Below the pieces are notes generated by a model that was given only the letters and a program-made list of their open reading frames with translations, did not search any database and was not told where the DNA came from. Of a DNA stretch of 64,000 nucleotides, positions 1 to 12,103 are shown in pieces (the first letter of the stretch is position 1; each line of letters opens with the position of its first letter). Source of the stretch: Bombardia bombarda (lineage: Eukaryota; Ascomycota; Sordariomycetes; Sordariales; Lasiosphaeriaceae); the NCBI GenBank assembly GCA_030512295.1, contig JAULSR010000004.1:2666001-2730000 (forward strand), read 5' to 3'. Both the position numbers and the translations under genes were made by a program.

Positions 1-511
1 TCTCCATCAAGACTATGCCGTCGACAATCGCTCATAGTGCAAAACAGAGACGACATTGGCCACTTCCAAACTTGCAGGGCCGCTTTCTTGGGATCTGGAT
101 AGCAACAGCGATAACGAGTCAGTCGTATCGCAAAGCTCGTCCCGAGTGATTTTGGATGATGAGGTATCAGTCCCAGCGTCTTCTACCCAACTACCTGAGG
201 TGTACGAGGAACATCCCAAGGAATATCCTGAGGCTGTTCCCGAGATTGAGCCCGAACAGATACCTGAAGTCGAGTCTGCTTTCTTGTACCCGGAGGCTGA
301 AGCGCAACCGGATGTAGGGCCGGTGGAGGTACAAGTTGATCCTTGGGTTTTTGAGTTGACGTCCAAATCGAAGAAGAAGAAGAAGGCCAAGGGATCATCG
401 GCGCTGATAGTTAAAGATATACCTGAGGCCCCATCTGAACCTACACCTGAACCTCAGCCCGAACCTGAACCTACTCAAAAATGGCCTAAAAGCAAACACG
501 ACTGGTTCTGA
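1..511 (+). CDS. 3' exon of a hypothetical acidic/proline-rich protein (5' end outside window)
   Basis: The open frame ends with TGA at 509-511 and has no convincing ATG; an in-frame TAG at 35-37 coincides with a possible intron 3' end, so coding probably begins at about position 38 as the last exon of a gene entering from the left. The visible protein of about 155 residues is acidic and low-complexity: Glu/Pro-rich repeats, a lysine cluster (TSKSKKKKKAKG, near residue 105 of the exon), a Pro-Glu repeat, and the C-terminus KSKHDWF. Acidic tails with a Lys cluster are common at the ends of large fungal STAND or AAA-type proteins, but no catalytic domain is visible here, so no function is assigned. 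Confidence 0.5.
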
Positions 512-1285
512 GCCGATGATAAGTATCGCCAGTGGAGCATTTATCAGGGATTTCGGGGCTGATCGGTATATAATTGGCATTGCCTTTGGTAGCATTAATA
601 TGTACTTCAGTCCTCGCTTTGCAACTATTCACTTAGAGATGATAGGTAGGCAAGTACCTTTGCATCTTGGCAAGATCAATCCACCTTTCTAGGTTTATCG
701 TTCAACTCTCCTACGATCGTGAGCCCGAAATATTTTACTGAATGGGCAACCCTTGAAAATGTCTATAATAAAATACTATCCCATGTGAAACCTGCAACAA
801 TCATGATACGTCCATGTTCTTTCAGTTAATGCAAGACGGAGATGACTGGAGAGGAACCGTGGTGACTGGAGAGGTTTCGGGACAGATATATGGTTTGGAA
901 CCATGTATAAGATCCACGGGTTGACGGCTTACGAAACCGTTGCACTTGGCATGGATTGAGGGCTTAGCAGAAAGAGGTAACTATTACTTGGTTGTGACCT
1001 CAACCGCCGTGCCGACTAACATTCACAGTCGGACGCGCACGCATGACCGGATTCAATACTGTGCATTATTTCGTCTATATAACCCACCACCTTTATTCTG
1101 TTTCTCCTCTCTGCTCCTCTCTAGGCAACGGCAACTCAGTCAATTACTCTTCGACTATCACACACCCACATAACACATCTCATCCGCGCTTGTGTCTCGG
1201 CAACGTACCTATCCTTCATCACCATCTCATGCATTATTTTTTTTTTTACAGTACAACACGTTTGCGCTGTCAAGCCCCTCTTCGC
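512..1285. other. Intergenic spacer
   Basis: No supported gene. The right half is pyrimidine-rich with a short T run near 1237-1246. It separates the 3' end of the left-edge gene from the 3' end of the DUF7708-type gene, so it should contain two convergent terminators; no specific signal can be defended. Confidence 0.5.
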
Positions 1286-3643
1286 CTACTCGGTCTCCTC
1301 CAATTGCTGCCCGATTCCCAGATGCCACTTCATCTCATTGAACCCCCCAGTGGAAGGCAAGCGTACCGGTATATTCAGGACCTTGTCATCATCAAGCGCG
1401 TCCGTCTCGTCTGTGTGGAACCGCTTGGTAGCCGTCAGCAGCAGCTTGAACACGCACGCCATTCTCCGCGACTTTCGAGCCTTCCCTCCCAGCTTCAGCA
1501 GCTCACGCAGCAGCTCCTCTGCATCATCTGACGTCTCGCCGTTGTTGAGATAAAACGGTAGCCCTTCTATGACACACACCACCGTCGTCCCCGATGGCAG
1601 CTGCGCGAGCGCGCCCCCAAACCGCCTGAAGACGGCAGCCACATCGTCGCTGTCGAAACCGCCCATGCCAAACGCTTTGGCGAGGTCGAGGTCCTTGCAG
1701 CGCGTCAACAGCTGTGCCAGCAAACTGTTTAGGATGCCGCTTGGCGTCTCCCAGCTGCGATCGCTCGAAGCATGCCGCCCACAGAAGAAGTAGAGCGGCA
1801 CGATGTCTGGCCGACTGACGCGACCTGGCCCGGGCGAGCGGAGCTGTTCCAGTGCAAAAACGAGACGGCCGCAGACGAACGCCATGGCCGATGTCCGCTG
1901 CGAGCCGTCCTGCGCATTGCCGTTCACAATGAGCGTGGTTGAGCGTCCCGCCGTCACCCAGGCCGCTAGCTTGGCTGATTTGATCACGTACACGCTTCGC
2001 TCTTGGTCATCTCGCAGCAGAGTCGGGCCCAAAATGCAGTTCGAAGTCAGGTCTGCTCCTGCAGCATGCCGATCATAGTCGAGCTGAGCGAGCAACCAGC
2101 GGCGGTGCTGTGCGGGAGCTTGCTTGTTGGCTATGACCCAACCAGTCAGTCAGTCAGTCAGTACATGGACTCAGTAGTGGCATTGTGGGCTTTGCGTGAC
2201 CCAGTCCGTCATCAGTAGGTCCATACCTGTTTTCTTCTTCTTCTTCTTCTTGCCAATAATTCTGGATCGTTGGCTGTTTGCCTCAATGTCGGAAATGTCT
2301 TCTGGGGCATCCAAATTTCTCTCTGCGTTCCCTTGTCAGTTTACATTTCTCTTATCGTGGGAGAGAGGTGTGCTAACCCCTGGCTCTCGCTAGATACTGA
2401 GCACCAGGATTACTCTCCATGAGTCTCATGAGACAGTTAAGCGTAGTTCTTATGCCGGCATAACTCTTTTTCATAGTGGCCATGTCATTGCCCAGATCGC
2501 TCTGCTTCCGGTTCATTGCATAGACCATTCCACACATGGCTCGATTTTCCTGCCCTTGCTCACACGCCCCGAGCTTCACCGTATGGTCAACTTTTCGAAT
2601 CTCGACCATCATTTCTTCGCTCTTCTGCTCGCTGGAGTCGGTCAGCTTATGCAGCATGTCCTTCTGCTTGTTCAGCATCTCCATCTGACAAAGGCCAGCT
2701 TCGTCGTTGAATGCATTCCTAGCTGTCGTCACTTTGTCGATTTTGTCCAGAAGATCCTTCTCAAACGTTGCTGGATTGATGAGAGCGAGAATGGCATTTT
2801 TCGTCCACTTCCGCTTCGATGCCTTTTGACGCAAATGGCCAAGAAGATGTCCAAGTGTGCCAAGGATAGACATGTAAAAAGCTCGACTCAGAGCTTTCAG
2901 CCTTTCAGAGTCCGGGTAGACATTCAAAACCCGCTGAGCGCTGTCGAGGATAAGAGGGACTTGATATAGCGCTTCGAGAACCTTGACGTGTACGTGATTG
3001 ATGCGAGCCGCGGCCTTTTTATGGACTGAGTTAGCTGCTGACCCCATTAAGAATGGACTTGGAAAAGTCTGGTAGTGTCTCACCTGAACAATGAGTTTCA
3101 GGCCACCGCAGATGACCGAGAAGTACTCGGACTCGCCTGGAAGCAATCCCAGCCATCCCTCGACATCGTCCTTCTTATCACCCAGCTTGCTGAAGGCGTT
3201 GCGAATCTTTCCCCAGATGCCATTTGAATCACTGAGCTCGTACTTTTTAATGGCTTCTGCCACCGCTGTTTCGAGCTCCCTTCTGGTATGTTTGCTATCT
3301 GGATTGACTCCAGTCCGATACTTTTCATTTGCCGTGCTTTCGTACTCTTTCATTGCCTGTATAAAAGCATCCTCTTCGACTTTCACCTCATCGTCGGTCT
3401 TGACACTTTACCGCTTGTCAGCTACGTAAAAGAAGAGGATCGGCTTTACACTTACACAGCAACTGTCGTTTCTGACCCAGGGAAAGGTTGCAGCGACGGG
3501 TGTAACGAGCCGTCCAAAGGACTTCCGGGGCTCGTCACGTAAGTATTGACAATTGCCTTAACAGACTCCCGCGCTCGAGCCTTGCTCTTGAGCAGTTTAT
3601 TGATGTTCCCAAGCGGGTCTGGGTACAATGAATTCGATGCCAT
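1286..3643 (-). CDS. DUF7708-type STAND-like protein (P-loop-less NACHT relative), five exons
   Basis: Exons on the minus strand are 3643-3456, 3405-3084, 3014-2378, 2322-2227 and 2130-1286; together they encode 695 residues in one frame. The start is MASNSLYPDPLGN. The N-terminal half is the helical domain of the fungal DUF7708 family (around GIWGKIRNAFSKLGDKKDD and VEGWLGLLPGESEYFSVICGG). A lysine-rich linker (GKKKKKKKT) follows. The C-terminal half begins HRRWLLAQLDYDRH and resembles a NACHT-like fold (TLIVNGNAQDG, VPLYFFCGRHAS, TVVCVIEGLPFY, FKLLLTATKRF), but the P-loop position lacks GxxxxGK[ST]. The family is found in fungal genomes beside STAND immune-like proteins; its biochemical role is unknown. 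Introns are 50-97 nt; the one at 2226-2131 holds a short CAGT repeat. Domain naming is from recognition only. Confidence 0.72.
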
Positions 3644-4669
3644 GACACATTCGCGACGCATTTGATCAGTTGGGAAAAAGGAAGGAAAGAATCGGAACAG
3701 ACAAGCCTTGGAAAGGCTCTGCGTTTTCGATTGAAATCACCACCATCGTAGGATTTACAACCGCCGATTCCCAGGCAGCCCGGCCTTGGCATGCCCGCCG
3801 TACACCCCCTTCATGTTTCGAGGAGGTGCATTAGCTGCAACCATCACTGCATCTCTCAATATTCTAGCCGCAAAAGGGAATGAGCGAGACAAGGCTCCGG
3901 GCCGCCATTGGATGTCAACCAATTTCGAGCGAGGCGCCTGTTAGCTGCAGAAGTGAGACATCGCATACACGAACTGGTTCTAGCTCGCGTCTGGGTGAGG
4001 CGTGGGCCTTACGCGCCCGGCTTCTGACACCAGCGGTAAACCATCCAGGTATTCCAAAGATCCAGAGACGCTCATCAATTGCGGCTCGGGCCCCCAATCA
4101 GGACAGGATATACAAATACCCACCCATGAATGAAGTGCAGAATAATGCCAACACACCCTAATGCCAACACACCCTCTCTCTCTCTCTCTCCTGAATTTGG
4201 GGGTATTGTTATCTGCGACCTTCCGAAGGTCAATGTCTGGTGTGGTCGCAAGCGGCAAATCCCAGCTGAACTGCGTCTGCAACGGAAGCTGATACGCTCG
4301 TGTAGTACTTTGTGTGCCAGCCTGCTTCAAGATTCCGTCCATCTCTCGGGATTCTGCGGCAGCTACAATACGAGACAACTGACCGATTTTCTTCATTGGG
4401 AATAGATCAGAAACTGAAATAGCATTGTGCGAGGCGTCACTTATGCACCACGCGTCTCGGCACAACTCAACCTATCCATTTATCTTACTGATCTATTTAT
4501 CTTACTCTGGTCTTGTAAAGACAAAAATTGCTCTGCTGCTTGGTCGCGCAAAGCTGTTGCGGTTCAAGCTTTTACTTTGACCCTTCTATGGGTTCTTTTT
4601 CTCTCTTTGTTTTTCATCCCGATAGTCACTTGCGCCCATCCCATACGACATTTTCCAAAAACAACGGGC
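3644..4669. other. Divergent spacer between STAND-like and AAA genes; small tandem repeat
   Basis: This is the shared upstream region of two divergently transcribed genes. It contains a perfect tandem duplication of a 16-bp unit (AATGCCAACACACCCT at 4144-4159 and 4160-4175) running into a CT dinucleotide tract to about 4190. An open frame reaches upstream of the AAA start codon, but it resembles leader sequence rather than conserved protein. Confidence 0.5.
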
Positions 4670-7600
4670 ATGCTACCAGCCACCCAAGAGACGTACCGGT
4701 CCGTTGCCGACATGAACGGCGCTGAGCTCGGTATTGCGCTCGACATCGGTCAACATCTAAGAAGCCAATCCTCATTCTCGGAAACGGATGCCGATTCCCT
4801 CTCAGCACACCCTGACAGACAAGATGACCTCAGCGTGGTCAAGGAGTCAGCGAGCTCGGAGCTACTCAAGGTTTCCACTGTCGATGCGGCCACTGTCGAT
4901 GCCAAGGATCTCGAACCTGAGTTGGACAAAAGCAAGAACTCAGAGGCCAGTTCGGTTAGCGCAGACAACGACCATGAGCGATCAGAGACAACAGAGGAAA
5001 AAGAGGGCCCAATCTACAAAGATAACTTCAGGCTAGAGCATGGCGTTATCTATGTATCGAATGACCATTTTGATAGCCCACCATCGGGCCAAGAGTACCA
5101 TGTGGTCGTCGGTTTAGATGTAGCCGACGTGCAATCGCCAAAGAGAAATGACACAAGCGGATACGAGACAAACAACACCTCTAGCAGTCTGCCTTTCCAG
5201 CTTCCAACTCAGATGAGAATCATCAACCCGCTAGTGACGGAGGATTTGAGGCCTTTTTCCATCAGCACAATATACTCGCACCACCTGGCCCCCTTCAGAT
5301 CTCTTATAATGGCTGCGGATGCAATTCGGCGACACCTTGAGCAAAAAGAGTCGGAATTCCAGAAGATCGAGCGCAGATATCCCAACCACGAAGCAGAGGG
5401 TAAGACGACCATGGACGACAAGACAGTAAGGGCGAGAGCTACACTTGACGGAATTCGAGCTCTCGTTCATTTTCTGGATACGGACCTTCGCGAGCCTACT
5501 ACAATCCTCCGTCAGCTGCGTGGTGGAGCTGAAAACAACAGTCTACCTCCAAAATTACCATTTTCCTATCTTTTCCTGTTGTTCAGCTCGGGCCAGGAAG
5601 TTGTGGCCCCAGTCCCTAGACCACAAGCATATCGTGTCCTACAAGCTGCGGGTGGATCGATGGCGGCTAGGGGTGAATTGAACAGGGGTATGCCGGTACC
5701 TACTGTCTTAAACCTGACTATTGAATGTTTTTGTCTTGACTTTGACGGAAAAGAGGTTGGGCCTGTGCCCCACACAGTCTACATTAGACCATATGATGGT
5801 CTAATGGATGTTACACAACTCCCTGTCTATCCAATGATGTATGGTGGGTCTACTATTCGGCGATACTTTGACGATCGCGGTCATAAGTTTGCTGAGTTGG
5901 CTGGGCCAAGTCACCGAAAATACAAGGGGCTCAATCTCAAGGAAGGAGACAGATTTGACACATTCGAGGAGGTACTAACGCCCCCTCCCTACTCATCCCA
6001 GTTAACCTAACTAATCCCATCAATCATCCCTATCATCACGTTAATATGACTGCCTATGCTAACGGCCATTAGATTGATAGCGATGTGATGGTTGACTTCC
6101 AGCTCGCATTTCTGAATAGCGAGGCCAGGATAAAAGCGCCTGAATTTGGCCGGGGGGCATTGCAGTACCCACAGATGTCTCAATCGGCAGTGATATTCTA
6201 TTCGGTGACGTTGCATCCGAAATTATCCGAGCTATGCGGCTCCAGTTCGTCCGTAACACGCCTCTTCTTCGAACAAAAACTTTCCAGACCCTGGACAACG
6301 ACAGCTACATCCTACTTCCTTTCAGGGTATATGGATATGTTCTTCTCAATCGCAAGTGGTGTAAGCAGACCCCACAATTCGTGCCAAGAGGTAACTTGCT
6401 GACTCCTTGAAGTTCCTCTCGATATCGACCTCATCGAAAAGGTGCCCACGGTGAAGCCTGGAGAGAATGATGGTTTCCAGAAACTTGTTTTGCCTGAGGG
6501 ACACAAAGACATTGTTCGTGCATTGGTAAATACCCACGCAAGGCAGGTCATAGGCGGAGGCAAAATATCAAAGAGCAGCGCCAATCACGAACTGGATATT
6601 GTCAAGGGCAAGGGCAGAGGCCTTATCATTTTGCTTCACGGTGCACCTGGAGTGGGCAAGACCTCAACTGCTGAATGCGTAGCTGCTAACGCTGGGCGAC
6701 CTCTTCTCCCCATCACATGCGGAGACCTTGGAGGCACCTCAGCCCGTGAGGTGGAAGAGAATCTTGAGACCTTTTTTGACCTTGCCAGAAAGTGGGGGTG
6801 TGTACTCCTGCTGGATGAGGCCGATGTCTTTCTGAGTGCGCGTGAAAAGGGAGACATACGGCAGATCAGTCTTGTTTCTGGTGAGTGGAAAACACTTTGC
6901 AACATTGGTGCAGACATCTTTTTGATTTATTGGACATATTATCCCTTGCTGACACATGGCATCACCAGTCTTCCTTCGCGTCCTGGAATATTACTCGGGC
7001 ATCCTCATCTTGACAACCAATCGAGTTGGCTCCTTCGATGAAGCCATCAAGTCCCGTGTTCACTGTACGCTGTACTATCCGCCTCTCGACGATAGCCAGA
7101 GCTTTCAGATCTGGAAGATGAACATAAACCTGCTAGATGAACGAAACAAGGGTTCCGACCATGCTCTTCGCGTTCGCTTCAGTCGCCAAGACATCGAGAC
7201 ATATGCTCAAAAACACTGGAAGAGAAGCCCAGAGGATGCACGATGGAATGGGCGGCAGATCAAGAACGCCTTTCAGACGGCTATCGCTCTCGCTGAGTGG
7301 GACCACTATCAGCAGACTGGCGGCAACCCACATCCAGACGGACCTCTGCTTTTGACGTCGCATTTTGATATTGTCGCCAAGGCCAGTGCGCACTTTGACG
7401 AGTACCTCGCCAAGGTACGAGGCACCGACAAGACCCGTGCCAAGGCCAACGAGATAAGGCGTGATGATATCCGTCTCGAAGAAGAGCGCGAGGTGACGAA
7501 GAAGAAAGCCAAGGCTGCCTCGTTCAAATCAAAGGCCAAAGCAAAGGCCAGACCCCCGTCCCGAGAGCCAGAAGAAGAAAGTGAGGAAGAGGAAGATTCA

Positions 7601-7720
7601 GAGGATGAAGAGGAGGGGGAGGAAGCAAGCGAGAATGAGTCTGATGAAGCCGAGGAGCCACCACCGTCGCCACCCCCCAAGAAGAAGAAGTCAAGTGGGA
7701 AGAAGACTCGAAAGGAGTGA
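4670..7720 (+). CDS. AAA+ ATPase with DUF7025-type N-terminal domain (one frameshift in exon 2)
   Basis: Exons are 4670-5971, 6073-6360, 6413-6880 and 6969-7720, encoding about 936 residues once a single missing base in exon 2 is allowed for. The first ~150 residues are acidic and low-complexity. A DUF7025-type region follows (LPFSYLFLLFSSGQE, VLNLTIECFCLDFDGK, VYPMMYGG). The AAA core has Walker A GAPGVGKTST, Walker B LLLDEADVF, sensor-1 ILILTTNRVGSFDEAI and a WNGRQIKNAFQTA segment typical of this family. The C-terminus is lysine-rich, then strongly acidic, then KKKKSSGKK. Such cytosolic ATPases are abundant in filamentous ascomycetes and their substrates are unknown. In exon 2 the family-like frame (VMVDFQLAF...PEFG) continues in another frame (GGIAVPTDVSIGSD...) after the G run at 6152-6157. 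The gene is therefore a recent pseudogene or carries a sequencing error. Confidence 0.8.
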
Positions 7721-8056
7721 AGACAGGGCTGAGTCGCCGATGTTCGTCAAGCCCGCTCCACCCACGAATAGATGCTGTATAACGACCCCTACCACACATG
7801 TCTGTCACATACGACCATGTCTACTTGAGAACTCGGCATCCCGTCCTAGATAAGCAAATGAGGGCCAGACTAGTAGTTTGGTCGGTGATGACCAGCGAAT
7901 CCCTGGTGTCGTATGGGGTTTTTTTTCTTTTGGCGTCCCACTCGGTCTTATTCTTCGTTATCTGGAAGCTTTTCTTGAGGTTAAGGGTCCCTTTACCGAC
8001 AAGCGAAACAACGATCCACACTGCAACACTGCGGTTGGTGTCCAACACCAACATGA
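7721..8056. other. Intergenic spacer between AAA gene and tRNA relic
   Basis: No gene seen. This should be the 3' flank of the AAA gene; it contains a short T run near 7919-7926. Confidence 0.4.
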
Positions 8057-8134
8057 TCTTCCGTAGTATAGGGGTCAGTATATCTGTCAAGTTCGGCATC
8101 GCTCGGGACCCGGGTTCAATTCCCGGCGGGAGAG
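8057..8134 (+). tRNA. tRNA-Asp-like gene or relic with abnormal anticodon arm
   Basis: Both outer parts match a fungal tRNA-Asp. The acceptor 5' strand TCTTCCG pairs with CGGGAGA (one G-U), the D-arm reads GTATAGGGGTCAGTATA, and the T-arm CCGGG-TTCAATT-CCCGG is perfect with an intact B box. A T-rich run follows near 8156-8168, suitable as a Pol III terminator. The middle does not fold: after TCTGTC, where a loop carrying GTC and a matching 3' stem are expected, there are about 20 nt with no convincing partner strand, making the gene about 6 nt too long. I read it as a damaged tRNA-Asp; an unusual intron-bearing form is the alternative. Confidence 0.5.
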
Positions 8135-8387
8135 ATCAGCGTGTGTGGTTCGGTTTCTTTTTTGCCTTGGTTGCTGATTGTTTTCCTTTTTTTATGGTTG
8201 TAAATGGTGATGACGATGAGGTTCGATTCCAGCACACTCTTTTATGCAGGCGCACTACTTCCTTTGCTCAACTCCCTTTATAACACAATTTGCAAGACTG
8301 CTTTCATGTATCTTTCTCATTCATCATGCTCATTTCTCGCTTGTAGCCCCAGTCCAATAACAAATCAGTCTCGACTCATTACAAATC

Positions 8388-9262
8388 TCAACCTCGCGAC
8401 CGCGTAACCCTTGTGACCGGCGAAACATCCTGCACTCCCCAATCCTGCTTGCTCATCTTCCACTCCCCAGTGTGCGGGTCATAGTCCAGCAAATACAGAG
8501 TCTTTATCCCCTCGTTCTTTTCACTGCCCTTTCGCACGACATCACGCACAACCTCCAAATTAGGCTCCCCATAGTGTCCCATAAACTCCAGCTCCAGCGT
8601 CAACTGCAGCTCAGCCTCCTCATCCAAATCAGCCCGAAAGGTGACCGTAAACGGCTCCGTCCGCGCCACACGTCGATTATACGCCAACTTGACAGACTGC
8701 AAAAACGTCACCGGCGTATCATCAATACCCACCCCATACACCCTCAGCTGATGCCTGTCACTGTCTCCAGAAACATCCGACTCGACAACCAGCCGTCTGT
8801 GCAAGATAAAAGCCGGGATGGGCACTCTCAACTTTTCCATTACACGAGTCATGAGGTCGTCAGTCTTTGTAGACACGCGCATCGAGGCGAGCGAGTCCAG
8901 GTTCGTGGATTGGAGGTTGCAGATGACGAAGCTCGACCAGCGCCATGTGAGTGGCCGAAGGGACCGCCTGCAATGCGCTGGTGGCCTTTGACGGGCCTTG
9001 CTTCCCTTGAGCACGGAGTGTCCATACCCCCTCGGGGCCACGGAAGTCAGGGATGCCTGTTGGAGGATGTCAGCCGTCTGATGCTGCTTTTATCGAGCTA
9101 AATGGATAGTAAACCAGCTGAAGTAGAGACGCCCGCGCCGGTAAACACGATGAAATGCTTGCTGTTGCGGATCTGGTCAGCGAGAGTCTGGGCCTTTTTG
9201 TCTACTGCGCTGGCCGACTCGAAGCGCTCTTTTTCTGCAATTTTGGGGGCTGTGTCGGCCAT
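8388..9262 (-). pseudogene. Sirtuin (SIR2 family, SIRT6/7-like) with catalytic core deleted
   Basis: The gene starts at 9262. Exon 1 runs to 9115, an intron spans 9114-9057, and exon 2 begins at 9056. Across the splice the protein has the NAD+-binding signature GAGVSTSA / GIPDFRGPEGVWT, followed by the usual helix ending ATHMALVEL. The next 130-odd residues expected in a sirtuin (the catalytic-His QNxDGLH segment and the four zinc cysteines) are absent from the DNA. Sequence jumps near 8928-8940 into another frame at SFVICNLQSTNLDSLA, the late Rossmann segment, and continues through TKTDDLMTRVMEKLRVPIP to a stop at 8388. The late part is well preserved. The locus therefore has an internal deletion with a frameshift and cannot make an active deacylase. 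Confidence 0.75.
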
Positions 9263-12103
9263 GATGACCCGGAGTTTGGTTTATGACTGAGTTGGTGGAA
9301 TTTTTGTTTTTGTTTGGCGATAACTACGAGAAATGTTGGGCATGTATGACATCAGGTAAACAGTAGCTTGGTTGTTGGTCATGGAGCAACGACACAAAAT
9401 CACATGATATCGTAGCACACCAAGTAGACTAACAGGGTTACATTGGAGTCCATTCGAGGAACCAACAGTCTTGGCATGGAGAATAGGGGTTGCTTTGACG
9501 TCTGCTCGCTGGCAACATATTTGTAAACAAAGGGCTGTTGTTGAAAGGTTAAACGCATTTACTGTTAAGTCTCTCACCCCAGGAAATGCTTCGTCCGCCA
9601 TTAATAAACAAATAAGTACACTCTATGGTTTACATATCGAAGTCTGAAGCATTTGCTTATTGTGCATTTACATGAAAGGTGGCATTCATAATGATGGAGC
9701 ATAGAGGCACGTTGGTTAAGAACGGGCTCCAACATCAATCAAAGTGGCCATGAACCCCTTCATCCTTGTCTAGAGAGCAGCAATAAACGATTCATGTCCA
9801 ATACTCTCAACTACGGACTATTTATTATGTGGCTAGGGAGCTGTGGTGAGGAGTAATATGCTGACGACCGAGAAGTATCATGTACTGTTTCCACCAACAA
9901 TCACTAGAGTATTTCTAGAAACTTATTAAACAATGAGCGGGAAATGGTGAATGCACTCTACCGTAACCCTGATGCTCGTAGTATCTATCGCTCTTGCCGT
10001 AGCTAAGAATCATGATACAAACCCTTATCGAGCAGGATTATTTATTCTACATGGTCAGCATGCCGCAGGGGCAAGAAAAAACGGAGTCTCTGATGATACC
10101 GAAACTTTAACCTTACAAGCAACACGTGTCTAGATTCTGCCAAATCTTGTTACAAAAGCACGACAACAAAGTGCAGCTGCCCAGATTCGACTAAGTACAG
10201 TCGCGATCAACCAGGAAATCTACCTAACTGACAGCCCGCACCCGCTCTCAACCTGTCGTACCACTCCACCACAGCCACGCTTTGTTGAATTTGGGGCACT
10301 TTAAACTTATTAATACCCATACCTAACATAGCTCCCTGGTGACACCACTGCGTCCTGTAGCAATTTTTTTTTTTTTTTTTTTCACTCAGCGCGTTCAACC
10401 TAGGTAAAGGAAAGCGCCACCCCGTATTCTTAACCCTCGAGTGCCATCACCACCACCCCCACTGCACTGCACATAACTTGCCTAGGCCTGATGCTTTCCA
10501 TCCCTTTCGAATATACGCCCCACATGAAACACAGTTTTTAAACAGCAAGACAATCTTTAATTTGGCGCGGAAAGCTTGGAATTTATGAACAAATCCAACA
10601 GCCCAAAGCTAATCGTCTTCCACCAAACTGAACCAGAGTTTGGGCAGCCATCAGTACCTGGGTTTGATCTTTGGGAGAAAAGAAAAGCCACATTTATCCC
10701 TCATGACTAGTAGGCGGGGGTTCATTCATGCAGCCGAATAAATATTATCGACATTTGATGGTCCCATGATGTCTGCACGTCTAGCTTCTTCTACAACACA
10801 ACCAGCCTCCTGGTTCCTGCAAAGCCAGGTCGGAAACAAACTCAATAATCCAAGGGTACGTGCTGTATGTAAACGGAGCCGTTACGATTAGGGTGATATT
10901 GGCAGCCGACAACCCTAATACTACCCTCTCCAGTCGCCTGCAGCACGAGACAACAGTTCCACACTCTGGACTCGAGTCTCCATTCAGGGTAGTTTGTGCT
11001 GTGAAGCTTTTCTCCCTTCTCTGCGATTAGATCGCCAAATCGCACAAGTTCTCCTACCGACGCCGCTCATCTGTCAGTCTTCAATAATTATCAACCAAGG
11101 TTTGCCATTGATCTTCTTGTAACCCCACCAGGATGGATCAGCTGCGGACACCAAACAGTTGAGTGCCGGGGGTCATCCTCCTGGCGTCCGGGGCGGGGGA
11201 AGTAGAACAGGAAATGGCAGTATTTGCATTCTCGCAGTGTTGGCTCCGGCTATACGTGAACGGTAAGTTTTAGCTTTCTCTTCTTCCCCTGTGGCTTTTG
11301 AGCTGCCGCCTCGGGGATTATCACTTTTGGTGTTTGGTGTAGCGGTCTGAATACCAGACTGACGGCAGATATTTGCTTTGCTGACGACACTCCTGGAGGG
11401 GCCATGTCGTTTGTTGTCTGGTCTTCATGACCGCTCTTCTCAATACTGAACTGGGCTGCCATGTTTTGGCGAGAACTTGAGTCTGAGTCGTGGTACCTGT
11501 CTTTTCTCCAATCCATGTCATAGCAGTTGCTGTACGTGAATGAATGGGCCTCGACCTGGTTGACATGAGTGTTTTAAAATACCTGCCAAATCTCTTCTAC
11601 CAAGTTTGAGTACAAAATCATGTGAATTCTGTCGGTCACTGCCGAAACCCTACGCCGGATGGGTCCTAAAGTTTCAGAATTTGCATGTCAGATGGCGTTG
11701 ACCGGGTTTTTATCTCACGCTGCATTTTTTTTCTCTCCCAAATTATTAATACAACACACACTGCTTAGAGAACAATGGCCTCGTGAAATGCCATTGAAAT
11801 TGCAACCTAACCTCAAAACGATCAGAATTTCGTCTTTCTAGCCATAAACCCGGACCCTATAGCTTCATGGACAGTTTCTGTCTAACTTCTCCCGAATGTA
11901 TAAACTAAGTCATGTTTCTAGCGGTTCGTGGTTATCATGTGAGTTCCACACACAGCCTCGGTCCCATGACTTGGCGAAGCAGCAGCTCCATACAAGCTTA
12001 TCGCGCTGAGTTCCAGTAAGGTGTGCACTATTAACGAACTGTCCGTTCGACGTAGTCACATTTTTGATTGCTATCATCTTTCCTGTAAAGCCGTCGCATA
12101 TCA
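9263..12103. other. Long gene-poor region
   Basis: Only short, unconserved open frames occur here. A run of about 19 T lies at 10364-10382. A minus-strand frame at 11250-11516 ends in a basic segment (QGKKRKLKLTVHV) but has no recognisable domain or splice support. I see no RNA gene. Some of it may be degraded repeat. Confidence 0.45.

Noticed and set aside
4427..4669. N-terminal extension of the AAA ATPase with a hydrophobic segment
   Set aside because: It is open by chance and unlike the family's start; the ATG at 4670 is better placed and the preceding bases look like a leader.
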